DNA of 64,000 nt from Vermamoeba vermiformis (Eukaryota; Tubulinea; Echinamoebida): assembly GCA_045837725.1 (NCBI GenBank), contig JBEWZL010000084.1, positions 434,001 to 498,000 on the forward strand. Direction: 5' to 3'. Shown here piece after piece: positions 43,471 through 56,863 of the stretch (the stretch's first letter is position 1; each line of letters opens with the position of its first letter). The position numbers and the translations under genes are program-made. The notes under the pieces were generated by a model. The model made no database searches. It had not been told where the DNA came from and worked only from the letters and a program-made list of their open reading frames with translations.

Positions 43471-45877
43471 ATGCAGCCAGGGGAATTGATCTGGGTTAAA
43501 TTTGGTGATCATCCAACGTGGCCTTGCAGAGTAAGAGAATAATATTATTTATTCAAATGAAAATTATGCTTTCAATACATCAAACAAACCCTTATTGCTG
43601 ATTGAACTAAAATAAAATATTTCACAGATCGCTAAAGTGACAGAAGTTGGAAAGAGCGTGTTAGATCTCAGAGTACCAGACACAGTTCTTGTATATTTCT
43701 TTGGCAGCCATAATTAGTACGTAAATAATTATTAAAGAGGAGCATCAATAACTAACGTTACTTTTCCCGTAGCGCGTGGATAGAACCTCAATTCATATTC
43801 GATTTTGAGAGTAATTATAGCAAATATAGCGTCAGAAGTAAAATGGCACAATTTAGAAAAGTAAATCCGCAGATCAAATTGTGTACATCTGTTAACTTTG
43901 TTGCAGGGCTTACAAGAGGCCACCGATTGGAAAAATAACAAAGAAAAGTCTTCCAATACTACAAAGGCACCGAGAAAGCGTGTGGTGGTTTCGGATGAAA
44001 GCGGCGAAGAGGACAGCATCCAGGACTCGGAACAGGATCGCGAGACTAGCAAGAGCAGCACCAAGCCTAAGAATACAAAATCGAATGGAAATGTTAAGAA
44101 ACAGAAAGAGACAATCGAAGTTGATTCTGCAGATGAAGTACGATCTGTCAAACGTTTCAATGTTTTGATCTAACAAGTATTTTAAATAGAGCGACTATAG
44201 CGGGCCTGAAGACGACTTCAAACCATCAAAATCAAAATCGTCAGTAGCTTTGAGCACTAAGAGCAGCAAAGCTAAAACTACAGAAACAAAAAAACCAAAA
44301 ATTTCAACGCGCAGCCGCACACTCAAAACAGTTCAAAGTACGGCGAACATCGGATCCGATCGTGCTAAAAGCTTAGAAATTACCAAGGCCGACCGTAATG
44401 GAATTACTATTAATAATAAAACAATGACAAGCAGCACCAAAGCCGCACCAGAAAAAGAAGACATAGCAGTGAAAAAAGAAGCCACGAGCAATGGACAGAG
44501 TAACGGACACGACGAACGGCGTGGGAAAGCTACCAAAGAAAAAAAACGAGACGAAGAGGAAGAAGAAGAAGATAATGACCTTGAGGATAAAGATGAAGAT
44601 GACATTTTGACGGAATTAATGAGCGCTCAAAGGCCACGCGAAGATGAAGAAAAGCAAGATGAATTCAGTGGCGATGATCAACTGGACAATTGGTACGCGC
44701 CAACACAGCCGTATCGATCAGACGACAGCGATGATGAACGACGTACGAAGAAATTACAGCCGGCGAAAACAGCTCAAGCACGACGATCGCCGGTCCCTAA
44801 GCAGATACAGGACGACACTGGGGATGAAGTAAAGCTCGGGTCTAGTGTAGAGATCATTCCTGTTGGCAAAAACACTCACAAAATGGGCGCGAACAGCCAC
44901 TCAGTCAGTTTGCAAGAGAAAAAGCCTGAAACGAGACCCGTACCCGTCAGCGCCAACAACACCAACAACAACACCAACAGACAGTTACTTACGACGAGCA
45001 ATAGCAGACGACGCAGCGATGAGACAGGGGAGACAGGCAGTCATCAGAACAACAGCGAGAGTCTGTTCGACGACAGCGAGAAGACAACTCATCTCAGCCA
45101 CTCGCCAGCTGCCAGCAATGGTAAGACTCGAGTCCCTGGCACTCCTGTACACCTGTCATCCGTAAGTATATATATGATTGAAACCGATGTTGTTTCTAAC
45201 GCGAGACTCAGCCACCTCTTGAGCCTCGAGGGTCATCACCGTTTTTATCAAAAAACAAGCACAAACGACGCATCAGTGAAGTGTCGCCTACACAGCGCGT
45301 GACACCGTCTTATGAGCTCGATGATAGTGCCTCGTTGTTTGATGATTTGGCCTCGCCTTCTGGTCACGTTGTCAAGCGCCGTCGCATCAATGATGCGCCG
45401 TTGAACAATGCTGTGCCTGCAGCCTTGGACATGAGCCTTATCAAAGAAATGATCGAGAACGAAGTCGCACTTAAATTGGCGACGGTGAATTCAGATTGGG
45501 ACAGCAAATTCGCTCGAGTCTTTAAAGCCGAGTTTGAAAAGCAGAACGAGGCAATTAAGGAAAACGTGAAAGAATCGCTGAGAAATCAGAAAAACGACGT
45601 ACAAGCTCTCCTCAAAGCACAGAAAACCACCTTGGAGCAGATCTTGGCTCAACAAAAGATCGATAATAAGAATCACATGAAAGCATTAATTGAGCAAATT
45701 GAGACTATCAGCGGCTCTATAACTGAATTAGATAAGCGATTAGAAGCACAAATGAAACAATTGTCGGATCAGCAGTCAGCGATCATTGATAAGTCAATAG
45801 CTGGTGCTGAATCATTGCTCTCATCATTGCGAGGCTTAACAAGTAAGTCACACAATAACAATGTAAATAAAATGTAA
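43471..45877 (+). CDS. PWWP-domain chromatin protein
   Basis: Six exons close in frame: 43471-43530, 43628-43716, 43773-43860, 43907-44137, 44190-45161 and 45212-45877; 701 aa. Residues 1-80 are a PWWP domain: MQPGELIWVKFGDHPTWPCR, with HPTWPCR standing for the PWWP core, then VYFFGSHNYAWIE, whose aromatic cage residues read methylated histone lysine. A long charged, disordered middle (Lys/Glu/Ser/Asp) follows. The last 200 residues are a coiled coil (DMSLIKEMIENEVALKLA). This resembles PSIP1/HDGF-type chromatin readers, but no integrase-binding domain was recognised. The role is inferred as tethering factors to methylated chromatin. Confidence 0.82.
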
Positions 45878-46019
45878 ATGCGCTTTTGAGCACGTGATTT
45901 CCTGATTTAGAATTCGTTGGCCAAGCAAGACTATCGACGTTTCGTAGTAAGACAACTATAATTTACCGTTACAAACCACAACTAATTTAATGTTATTTAA
46001 AAGGTCTCTGTAACTAAGC

Positions 46020-48944
46020 ATGCGGATCGTGGTTGCGTGCTTGATTATCTTTTTGCTTGAGATCGCTACCGCTGACCCAAGTAAGTAAGCAGCAGCAATT
46101 TTTAATCGAAATTTTAATAAGACGGTATCTACTGTAATTACAGCAGAATATTTAAATTTGCCAAATTGTCCGTTACAAAATAATAATTAATTATTTACAG
46201 GCTTTACATTTACTGAATCAATTTCAATTCCGTCCTCCTCATTTCGTCGCGACGTTCGAATTGTTGCGGGGAATTCAGCATCGTGGGTCTATCAAGCATG
46301 CGTTGCCGACTCCCTTTCTACGGGACAAGTCTCCACTGTCTTTATTTATTCAAACACTAGTGCTGTTACGGCAGGCACAGCACCGGGTGGCGGAGTTAAC
46401 AACAATGATTTGACCGTTGTGCAAGGTTTTACCGATTGTGCTTACTCTGGTTTAGTGGTATGTTTCCCCTCCTTAATTAAGGTTGACGTATAATTACTCG
46501 GCATTAAGAATTCGCAACTCGTCAACGTGTTTCAAGGTGAAGTTGCCACAAATCTCCCCGCTGGTGATTGGCAGTCACCCTTCTACGCCGTGTGGATCAA
46601 TAACGAAGTGCAAACTTTTTTATATACAGGAGTACGTATTAATAACTTGCGTCTGCGTATTAACTTAGCCTCAGACCGGCGTAGTCAATTATCGGAATTC
46701 TACGGCTGGATCGTACCAGTACTCGGCAGTCGATGACAGCATGGAACTGATTAAAGGCTGGGAGCTCTATCAAAATCCCGTCAGTAAGTGCCTCTCTAAT
46801 ATAGCCTCTCTAATGCACCGGGCCGTTGTAATAACCTGTCTGCTTAGCCAAGATATTTTACATTGTGTACTCCTTGGGTCGCACAGACAGCGAGGTGTGG
46901 AAGTCAGTCGTGTACAAGTGCAGCCCTGACTGCGTGAATGATGGCACGATAGACGTCTCAGCATATGCCACGATCACTGCTAACAGCACGCATTGGTTCT
47001 CGTGCTACAAACAAGTGCAGTCCTCGGGACAAGTCATTCAGCTAGGGTTTCACATCTGCAGCGTGGCTGGACTTCTTCCGTCCAATTTTCAAGTGCCACA
47101 GCCTGACACAGACTATCCGATCAAGGACACGACCGGTGAAGACCGCATGTACAGCTGCATGATGAGCGAGACCACAATGATACTCGCAGTATCGAGTTCA
47201 GACACGCAAAAGTACTCGCTCTACTCGCTCGACACAGCGAATGCCTTCAACATCACCAGCAAGACGAGTACTGACGGCAGTGGCTACGTCATGTCTATGG
47301 CGTGCAGAGATCAAGTCATCTTGGTGGCCACGCAGAACAAACTCGACTATTGGGTCTGGGACGATGGTGTAAGTGCTGTGATAACATACATCTTGTATTC
47401 ATTTCTCACCTGCAACAGACTGGCTTTATATTCCCGCCGATCTCGGGACCAGTGGCGTTGAATCCGCCTGTCACATCACCCATTGCCGCACCAGTGGCTG
47501 ATGCTCCAACTAGCACTCCAACAGCAGTCCCTGTTGATGCACCTGTGTTCATCGATGGTCCTACAGCTCCGACTAGCGGTGTCAAACAAAACGGCACTGC
47601 AGCAACAGGAGACCTAACCGAAGATCAAAAAATTCTCGTCGGAGTGCTCGTCGGTGTCGGTGTACCTGTGCTGTCGGGTGCTATAGTCTTGATCGTGTTG
47701 CGCAAGAGACTCGCCAAGAAGAAGGCTGATGACGGTGACTCGGTGTACACGGCCATCAATCTGCTGAACAAAGATGATCCGTTGTTTGCGAAGAAAATGC
47801 TCATTCCATTCAAACAACTCAGCTTCACGAAAGAAATTGGCTCCGGTAGCTTTGGCAAAGTCTTTTTAGGGTGCGTAAATCTTACTTGTAATGCACGCAA
47901 TGACTAATGGAGTGACAGCAAATGGCGAGGCGCGACAGTAGCCATCAAAATGAACAATCAAATAGCAGACACTGAGGGCTTCTTGGCTGAAGCGCGATTG
48001 ACGCTGTAAGTTATAAATATCTACTATTATCATGCATGTTAGTAACAGCGGGTGCCACAGAGCAATGCCTCCGCACCCCAATCTTGTGCAAACATATGGT
48101 GTGAGCATGGACTCGGACTATCCCTACATAGTACTCGAGTACTGCGAGGGAGGCAGTCTCGATAAGATCGTGTTCAATGAGGTCATCAAGCGCAAAGAAC
48201 AGCGCTCACTCGTGTTGGGCATTGCGTACGGATTGATGCACCTCCACACGCATAAAATTGTTCATCGTGACTTGGCGGTCAGAAACATCTTGGTGCGTTG
48301 TGGTGATAATAACTGTTTTCAGTACTGTTCTAACAAAATATTTACGAAATTCAGCTCAAAGAAGGCCAGGCTAAAATATCTGTAAGTCCAGACGGTACAA
48401 TTCATTCGGACTCCTACTAACGCGTCTTTGCAGGACTTTGGTATGTCACGTGTCCTCAAAGAAGAAGCGTCGCAAGGCAAAACCAACACCACCGTGGGAC
48501 CCATTCGCTGGATGGTACTAGTGTTGGCTAAACAATTCAAATAGTTAACCGCACAATTATAGGCCCCCGAAAGCATCAACGACATGACGTACAGTCCCAA
48601 ATCCGATGTGTGGTCCTTTGGTGTTGTTGGTACGTCCAAAGTTGATTCACGGTAGTCAATATCTAACCGTACAATAACAGTGAGCGAGATTGTCAATGGT
48701 CACGAGCCACACATGGGTGAAAATCAAATTGATGTCGCGATGAAAATTCGAGATCAAGGCTACACACCTTCAATACCTGACGACTGCGATCCAGCGTTGA
48801 AAGAATTGATGCAAATGTGTTGGAAAGTCAATCCCGATGACAGGCCGGTAAGTTCCGAACCACATCTGCTGAGCTCTACTAATGAGTACGTAGGAAATGC
48901 ATGCTATTATTGAGTTTTTGAACGACAAATTTTCTCAGCCTTAA
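46020..48944 (+). CDS. Receptor-like TK/TKL protein kinase, copy 1
   Basis: A signal peptide (MRIVVACLIIFLLEIATA) precedes an ectodomain of about 400 residues with WVYQACVADS early on. A Pro/Ala stalk (ISGPVALNPPVTSPIAAPV) and one membrane helix (VGVLVGVGVPVLSGAIVLIV) follow. The kinase has the Gly loop IGSGSFGKVFLG, VAIK, HRDLAVRN, DFGMSR, GPIRWMAPES and SDVWSFG, so it is catalytically complete. HRDLAxRN and RWMAPE are tyrosine-kinase-like, yet no Tyr lies between DFG and APE; the loop has Thr instead. It ends EFLNDKFSQP. It is tandem with copy 2 and shares its intron positions. Confidence 0.85.
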
Positions 48945-49119
48945 ATCCTCGATCCAAAAAATCTCGCAGTAAATCTTGTTTTCTAAATTTGGAAGTAGAC
49001 AAGTTTTAACGTTGTGACTGTAAATAGTTGTGTTTGCTATTATAAATCAAACAAAATGCCTCAACTGTGGCAAAAATTATCAAAATTAATTTAGACGTTA
49101 TACCGACGTTGCAATAACA

Positions 49120-51900
49120 ATGCTACGACATCCGATTATATTTATTTTTATCTTCGTCTGTAGTACTGTAGCTAAATCCCGTAAGTTGTTTTGTCAATAA
49201 CCGAATAAGCCGATTTTAACTGAATTTTTTTTTTATTCAGATCTTAACTTGACTGTAACTCTGACTGCAGCCGCTGTCAACTCAGCAAGACGAGATGTAT
49301 ATTTTTTGCAAGGCGATGCGGGCACTTGGAAATATACTGCTTGCGTAGCGGACTCATCAAACAGGGCTCGTATACGCGAGCTTTCAATTCAATCACAAAC
49401 CGCTTCATTAGGCCCCTTTAAGCCTTCGTATGATGGACAAAGCGACTTAAATGATATCACCGTCGTGCGTAACTATCCCGGTCAATGTGCATATGTTGCT
49501 GTGGATAACGTACGTGGATGTGATTTTAGCGCAAAACTAATTAGTATAAGGTGTTCGGTCCAGCAAAACTGCGAACTATATTGCCTACCAGTAGCAGCGC
49601 ATTCGACATTACAAATGGCAAATATTATCTCGCGTTGACTTCATCTCTGTGGCTTGACAATCGCATTATCAGCTTTGTGGCCGACAATGTAGGTCATATA
49701 AATACTAGCATGGTCCTTATTAACAGTTCGTTAGAACGGAGTTTACTCTGCCAATCTCACAGACACGCCGTTCTTCAACTACACGATTCCAACCGATGGT
49801 CTGACTATCTTTCAAAGCTTCGAAGCAGTGCCCAATGCAGATGGTAGGCTGAGAATAAGTAACGACATTGTACTAACACTGCGACAGGCTCCACATTCAA
49901 ACTCCGACTCTCAGCGCGAGCAAACAACGCCTACTACTACACTGTACTGTACGACTGCACGACGAGCACTTGCACGCGCCAACAATACTACCAATACGCT
50001 GCCTCGGCCACACTGGCTGTCTCGCGCGATCGATGGGTGGTGTGCATGAAGTACAGTGACCTGGTCTTCTCTCAATTCACAGGAGGGGTAAGTGCGGCCT
50101 GGGTTAATATTGTGTGGTGACCAATCCCTCTCTCTATAATTAGAACTACACCTGTGTCTCGTCCACTGATCCTACGACTCAAGTACTGCTCCCTAAAGCG
50201 ACTGCAGACTATCCTATTACTGATAACACGGGCGCTTATCCGTTGCGCAGCTGTTTGATCCGAGACAGCATTATGGTCCTCGGCGTGACTGATTCGGTCG
50301 CCGAGACGTACACCATATACGCGCTAGACACTGCCAACTCATTTGCACTCCTGACCAATTCGACGCAGAAGGCGGGAAAGGCATTATCAATCACGTGTCA
50401 AGATGCTGTCGTACTCGTCGCGACAAACTTGGGCTTTGATTATTATGTGTACGACAACGGCTCCGGAATCGTTTTCCCGCCAATTCAAACTCCGGTCGCA
50501 GCTAATGTGCCCAATGCAGCTAATCAGCCGCTTCAATCCAATGCTCCGATAAGCGTTGCAAGTCCCACGAGTGATTCTCAGCCGCCTGCAGCAGCGCCCC
50601 TTGATGTCACTGGCATCGCGGTTGGTTCGAGTATTGGCGGGGCAGCACTAATTGCAGGAGCGATTGTGACAGGTGTCTTAGTCAGTCGACACGTGCAAGC
50701 GAAGAAACAAAAGCGGGCTGACGAAGAAGCAGCGACCACTCCGATGGTGCCGCTGCAGAAAGATGATCCAGACTTTGACAAAAAGATGCAAATACCTTTC
50801 AAAGAATTGGCCATTAAGAAGCTGATTGGCTCGGGAAGTTTCGGTAAAGTTTACATTGGGTACGTTAGTGTCTATCAATAGGACGTATATCTGACCAATG
50901 TTGCTAGTAAATGGCGCGGAGTGGATGTGGCGATCAAAGTGAACAACATGATTCAAGACACTAAGGGGTTCTTAGCCGAGGCAAAGCTCACATTGTAAGT
51001 GTCGAGATAACCACGAATGTTCATTGACCCCTGTCAGATCAATGCCGCCACATCCCAATCTCGTGCAAACATTCGGCGTGAGCATCGATTCAAATCACCC
51101 TTGCATCGTGCTCGAGTTCTGCGACGGAGGCAGTCTCGACAACATTGTGTTCAATCACAAGTTGAATGCTGATGAACAACGTGCCCTCGTGAAGGGCATT
51201 GCGTTTGGTCTCGCGCACCTTCACAGCCACAAAATTGTGCATCGTGACTTGGCCGTGAGAAATATTCTGGTAGGTGACAGCTAGTTGTGTTGACAATGCT
51301 AATAGTACTATTAACAGCTCGACAAAGGAATACCGAAGATATCTGTAAGTACTTTCGACAGCTCTCTGCTGATTATGCAGCTGACTAACTACGCCAGGAC
51401 TTTGGTATGTCGCGTGTGTTGAGTGAAGAAGCAGAGCAAGGCAGAACCAACACCACTGTGGGACCTGTGCGCTGGATGGTACGGCCAGTCGGTGTGTTGG
51501 CTAGATGTGGTACTGACAACCTTCAAATAGGCCCCTGAGAGCATTGTTGACATGCGCTACAGTGTCAAATCAGATGTGTGGACATTCGGCATTGTTGGTA
51601 AGTCGAACTTAGTTTGATGGGGGCATGAGACCAATCGTTGTGCAAGTGAATGAAATAGTTGCTGGACACGAGCCTCATGAAGGCGAAAATCAACTCGATG
51701 TGGCGAGGAATATTAAGGACAATGGCTACACTCCTTCTATCCCCGATGCCTGCGATCCAGTGCTGAAACAAGTGATGGAGATGTGTTGGAAGTACGATCC
51801 AGCTGAACGACCTGTAAGTAGCATTATTGAGCGAGGGACTTGCGCTAAACCCGTACAGGACATGGACCAGGTCTGCGAGTTCTTGTCCCAACACTTCTAA
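49120..51900 (+). CDS. Receptor-like TK/TKL protein kinase, copy 2
   Basis: Tandem paralogue of copy 1. Signal peptide MLRHPIIFIFIFVCSTVAKS, ectodomain with WKYTACVADS, a stalk (PPIQTPVAANVPNAANQ), and a membrane helix (IGGAALIAGAIVTGVLV). The juxtamembrane KDDPDFDKKMQIPFKEL is shared with copy 1. Kinase motifs are IGSGSFGKVYIG, VAIK, EFCDGGSLDN, HRDLAVRN, DFGMSR and GPVRWMAPES. The activation loop again has TNTT and no Tyr. Introns fall at the same places in both kinase domains, for example between NIL and the next strand, and within RWM|APES. The chain ends VCEFLSQHF. The ligand is unknown. Confidence 0.85.
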
Positions 51901-52032
51901 CGCACGTGATGTGAAATTTCACTTAAACATTGCAAAAAATATCGGGCACGCGCTCATCTTCACACTTGTGTAAACGCTTCTAAACAGGAGTCCACAACGA
52001 ATCTTATATCGTAATATTGCTTTCTTGTAAAT

Positions 52033-53190
52033 ATGTTGTCACATCTGCGTGTAGTTGCCACGAGAGCACTGGGAGCGCGCAAGATCCTTCCGAAAACTAG
52101 CATTCCCTTGCTTGAAACCTATGCAAATAACAATAGTAAGTATAACTAGACGCGAATTAAAATATTTGCACGAATAGAAGCTTCAGGATCTAATTAAATT
52201 TGACAGAATCCGCAAAACCCTACTCGTCAACATCACAGAACTCTCAGGGGCTGTTGAATATTGAAGGTAAGATTAATGTTCAACACTAAGGCTTGTTTGT
52301 TGAAGGGTTTCGAGCTTCAGTTTCCGATTAAATTTCGTTGGGTTCAAAACGAATCCCAAATGAAAGCCCATAGTATTAAGGCTAATCGAATATACGGACC
52401 AAATAGCATGTACTGAACGTTATTATAGCGAAGAGATACGCTTTTTCCAAGCAAATTGTTGAGTCACTGCAGCCCATCAAGTGCAATCTGTCTCCCGAAC
52501 CTCGAGCACCAAAGAAGGAGGTAAATACGACTACATAAGAATAATATGACTCATATTTCCCGTTGTTGAGATAATCGATTTGATTGTTCTTGAAAATTTT
52601 TTGGATCCTAATCCACTTCCTGACGACAGGAACTCCTTTCTCCGCTGATTACCTCGACTGAATCTCGTGGCAATGATTGGTTCGATCAATGTCGCGCACA
52701 CACACTTAATAATAACCCCGTCAAGGCACTCGAATGCATCAACCAAGCTCTGTTGATGGATCCGCACAACGCACTCTTCTTGCAAGAAAAGGCGCAGCTA
52801 TTGTTTGTACGTCGTCAATTCTCTGACGCTATTGAGCTCTACGATCGCATCTTACGAGAAGGCTCGCATCCTTCGCTGGATACGATTTGGTACAACAAGG
52901 CCCTCGCAGTCTATTCAGAGAAAGAAGACTTAAATCAAGCACTAGTGTGTTTGACTAAAGCTATTGATATGAACCCGCGCGAGAAGGCTTATTGGCTGCT
53001 CAAATCGAAGATCTTGAACAACATGAACAGACCTGATGAGTCCTATCAAGCCGCAGAAGAACTGTTCAAACTTGATCCAGCGGATCCACTCACGTGGCAG
53101 TGGAAAGCAGAGCTATTGGCGGATATGGGCAATATTGAAGAGGCCAATCGGTGGTTTAATAAGGTCGAACAAGCGCGTGCTTCGAAATAA
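52033..53190 (+). CDS. TPR protein with mitochondrial-type leader
   Basis: Starts MLSHLRVVATRALGARKILP, an Arg/Ala-rich amphipathic leader without acids, typical of mitochondrial import. Two or three small exons follow (SAKPYSSTSQNSQGLLNIE). The large last exon, from about 52630, has at least four tetratricopeptide units: NPVKALECINQALLMDP, RQFSDAIELYDRILREG, EDLNQALVCLTKAIDMN and NRPDESYQAAEELFKLDP. TPRs bind peptide tails of partners. No other domain is visible, so function is open. Confidence 0.7.
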
Positions 53191-53437
53191 GGTGAAACAG
53201 CGCAGTAGTTCGCTATGAAAGCAAAAGCAAAGGCTAGTGTACATAGTTGTAAATTTATGATGTTTAAAAATAAACTTATCGAACTGGATCCAGTGCCCTG
53301 CTTGACCCTGGCCGTTAATCGACTTTTCTAACGAAATTGCACGATCAAATTTAATCTGCTGGTTAATTTTATTATTAGTCCCAGTGTTAAGGTCAATGCA
53401 ACAGTGATTCCATCAATCACTGGGTTGATATTCAATA

Positions 53438-55192
53438 ATGGAGCAGATCAACCCTCCTTACCAACGGATTAACACGGACAAGTCTGGTATTGTATAAACA
53501 ATTTCAAAAATTACAAAATAATATTATACATTTATTTAGATCGATAATCTCGATTATTTGGCATACGATCTAACCAAATCTAGATCGCAAACCGCTGTTT
53601 CACGTGTACAAGCGCAGATGGCTGGTGCTTATGGCCTTTTCAACCCTTACGTGCACTAACGCGTTATTATGGAATTCATTCAGCCCGATCGCTCTAATCG
53701 CGATGGACTACTTCAAGGCGAGTCCCACCGCCATTGATGCAATGAGCCTCTTATTCTTGTTTATATACATTCCTGGCGCATTTGTAGGATCATACTCATA
53801 TGCCAAACTGGGCCTTAAGAAAGGAGTAAGCACGCAGTACAATTCAGATCTTGTTGTAACGCTCTGCTTTATAGATTTTGATTGGTGTAGCGCTGAATAC
53901 TGTGGGATCTTGGTTAAGGTACATGAATGTTATTGATTCTGGGGACTATTGCTGACCAGCGAACAGATGGATCGGATGTGTTCAGCCTTGGTTTCCAGCG
54001 CCACAAGTCAAGTATGGCATTGTCATTGCTGGTCAAACACTCGCCGCTACAGCGCAGTCATTTATCTATCAAGCACCACCTCTCTTGGCCAGCAATTGGT
54101 TCCCGCCCACTGAACGTACCACGGCGACTTCGATCGGCTCACTGGCCAATCAACTCGGCATTGCTATTGGCTTTGTACTGTCTACTGAGATGGTCAACTC
54201 GGTAAGGGACATTATTGTCGATGAGCTATCAGAGCTAATTCAGCCTTAGGCTAGTGATCTGCCGTTCTTCATGATTGTCTGCGCGATGAGCTGTTCAATA
54301 GCCTGTAGTCTCTTCATATTCTTCTTTCAAGGTACACCTGACTTGCCACCCACCGCCGTGGCTGCGAATAATGCACGCGAGGACAATGCTAGCACCTCGT
54401 ACTGGCGACCGTACTTGGATGTGCTCAAGAACCGCGACTTCAACTTCTTATTCATCGCATTTAGCATCAGTCTTGGATGTATATTCGCACTGAGTACACT
54501 GCTCGATCAATTGCTCAATCTGCTCGAATACTCCAATGTAAGTGCTCGAGATCTGCATCCACCACTCTGGTACTCACCGCGCGCACAGGATGACTCAGGT
54601 GTATTTGGCCTGTTGACTATTATGGTGGGCATTGGTGCTGCACTCTTGCTCGGCGTGGTCACTGATCGCACGCGCAGCTACAAGCTCTTGCTGCTGATCA
54701 CATTTGCAGGCTGTGCACTCGCCTACGCGCTGTTTGCACTCGTGTTGAGACCCTCGCGCGTGATACTAGTGGGGGCCCTGTGCTCGATTGTTGGCTTCTT
54801 CAACACCGCCCTCGCACCGGTCTCGCTCGGTACGTACCGCTGTTTGACACTGGCACGCGCGTCACTGACAGTAGCACGACAGAGGCAGCAGTCGAACTGA
54901 CCTATCCCATCAACGAAGAAGTGTCCTCGACACTGCTGACGAATGGTGCAAATCTGATGGGCATGGCGTTCATTCTCGCCCTGGCCCCGCTGCTCACTGC
55001 TGACTTGCCGCGACTCTTCTTGGGCATTCTCGCTGCATTCAACTTGTTGGGATTCGGACTGCTCGTGTTCATGCGACCTCGTTACAAACGATTGATGGCC
55101 GAGCAAGAGGTATGTAGTGCATTCGCTGCAGTGTGTCGAGCACATCCGAACTGACCTTTTGTTACCAGCACACGAAGCCACTGCTCGCTTGA
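53438..55192 (+). CDS. SLC49-family MFS transporter (FLVCR/DIRC2-like)
   Basis: Starts MEQINPPYQRINTDKS. The second coding exon opens KPLFHVYKRRWLVLMAFSTL followed by NALLWNSFSPIALIAMDYF and SLLFLFIYIPGAFVGSY, the same pattern as FLVCR proteins (YKRRWVLLLVFS.., N..W..). Next comes WFPPTERTTATSIGSLANQL, a strong SLC49 signature after helix 4. Twelve hydrophobic segments are spread over at least six exons, and the chain ends HTKPLLA at 55192. The family exports haem or moves choline and ethanolamine (FLVCR1/2), or pyridoxine in lysosomes (DIRC2); substrate cannot be assigned. Confidence 0.82.
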
Positions 55193-55348
55193 GCTGCCAC
55201 ATTATCACTTGTAACTATATTCACCACCTTGTAATAAAGTTTGTTGTACTATTGTAAATGCTATTTACTTGCGAACATTACAACCAGATCTGACTTCAGA
55301 TGTGGTTTTGAAAGTGTATTGAGACAGTTTGATACTGACACCGATCCT

Positions 55349-56406
55349 TTAGACCAACTTCTTTTTCTTGAAGAAAGACTTCAAGTGCGTGATCTGCCAG
55401 AGCGCAGTGAGGAGGAGAATGCTGATCTGCACGATGCTGAACCACAACACGCGCGTGTTCGTGCTCTCACTCGTGTCGCGGAATCGAGCCTCGCGTGACT
55501 TGAAGTAGCGCTGTTCACTCGCAACGTTCTCAGCTCTGTCGTACAACTTGCGCACCTTCAATTCGATGGCTGTAGTAATAAATAATCAGATCAGTCACCG
55601 CGCAGCAAAGCACATCTGAGAGCTACGTACACGACAACTTCTCGCGACGACCAATCTCATCGTAGTCCTTGCCTTGTGCGCCACTGCCAACTTCGAGGTG
55701 GAATTTCTGTTAATAGGGAGTTAAGGAGAACATGGAATTAAGGGCTGTTAGTGCGGAGGTAAAGGCCTTGGATGTGGATACGAATTGAGCGGGAGCAAAC
55801 CAAGAGGTGGTGTTAGTTTCGAAGCAGACTTTGTGCTCGCCTCCAACTTGCGCAGACCAAGCGAATTTGCTGTCGCGATCATGAGCCTAGTTGATACGAA
55901 AGATTATTATTAAGCATGGTATTTTATGGTGACGTAGTCAATTAGTACGAATGGAGTATAATTACGCGAATATTGTCTATAATTAATCCGAATACGCAGT
56001 TTAATAGGGCGCTGTTGTATTAATTTTAGATGAGCATCTTCAAAATTTTTTAAAAAATGCCAAAATAGATACAATTACGAAATAAAATTAATAATTGCGT
56101 CCACTATAATTAATAATATCCAAGTAATAAAGTTAAGCTATTATTCTCGCTTACTCGGCTGTACACAACTCGTTCAATAGGATCTACAACTTCAACAATA
56201 ATACCAATGCCGCGTTCCACAAGAGGATTAGCACCTGCTACAAGACCTTCGGGCTCGCATTGGAAATTACCCCAAATCAAAGTATCTTTGGGCACTTCAA
56301 TCAAGTAACACTTTCTGAATCCTTCGCGCATCAACACGTAGTGACCGAACACACCTTGACAGAGGACCAAGGCGGTCAGTAATAATAAGCACGAGACTGC
56401 TTTCAT
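55349..56406 (-). CDS. p24/TMED cargo receptor
   Basis: Starts at the ATG 56406-56404 (MKAVSCLLLLTALVLCQGVF), a signal peptide. A GOLD domain follows: YLIEVPKDTLIWGNFQCEPE, then HKVCFETNTTSW. Four exons are visible. After a helix (ELKVRKLYDRAENVASEQRY) with the conserved RxxTxSTNxRVLWFS-like block (SESTNTRVLWFSIVQISIL) come the membrane segment and a cytosolic tail KSFFKKKKLV. The tail carries FF and lysines for COPII and COPI binding. It recycles between ER and Golgi carrying GPI-anchored cargo, which fits the many anchored surface proteins nearby. Confidence 0.9.
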
Positions 56407-56863
56407 ATTCTCGTTGGCTGTGTTCAAAATAATAATGACAAAGGCTTGCAAAAAAAAAATTATTTGGATGGTGACGTCAGTCGTCTAACATTCGATTGAA
56501 TAGGAAGTTACATAGTGAACAGGGCTACTGATAAAGGATAGATTTCGATTGCAGGCATCAACAATTTGGAGACAAACGACGCAGTCAAGTATGCTGTTTT
56601 GCTCACAAAGCGAAAGCATGTTCAAATTTAATTCATTTTTAGCTACTTTATGTGGCGCTGTATGATACAAAGAACAATTAGTCGATAGCACAGCAACACC
56701 GATCCAGATTCAGACAGCGAGAGGAGTATTCGGTGAAATTTGACATAACCGAGAAAAGATTCGATTAAATTGTCCAATAAGATAGAAATTGCTATTTATT
56801 ATTACGTGGTGAAGCAGTTACCCACAGTTAAGCACTGCAAGCTGAAATTGAATTGACCAGGCG
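56407..56863. other. Divergent promoter region between p24 and DGAT1-like genes
   Basis: A 457-bp AT-rich spacer. A minus-strand frame of 68 codons with several Cys (56485-56691) lacks a recognisable domain or splice support and is not called. No RNA gene or repeat seen. Confidence 0.45.

Noticed and set aside
56485-56691. Minus-strand 68-codon Cys-containing frame
   Set aside because: Lies in a divergent promoter, no splice or domain support.
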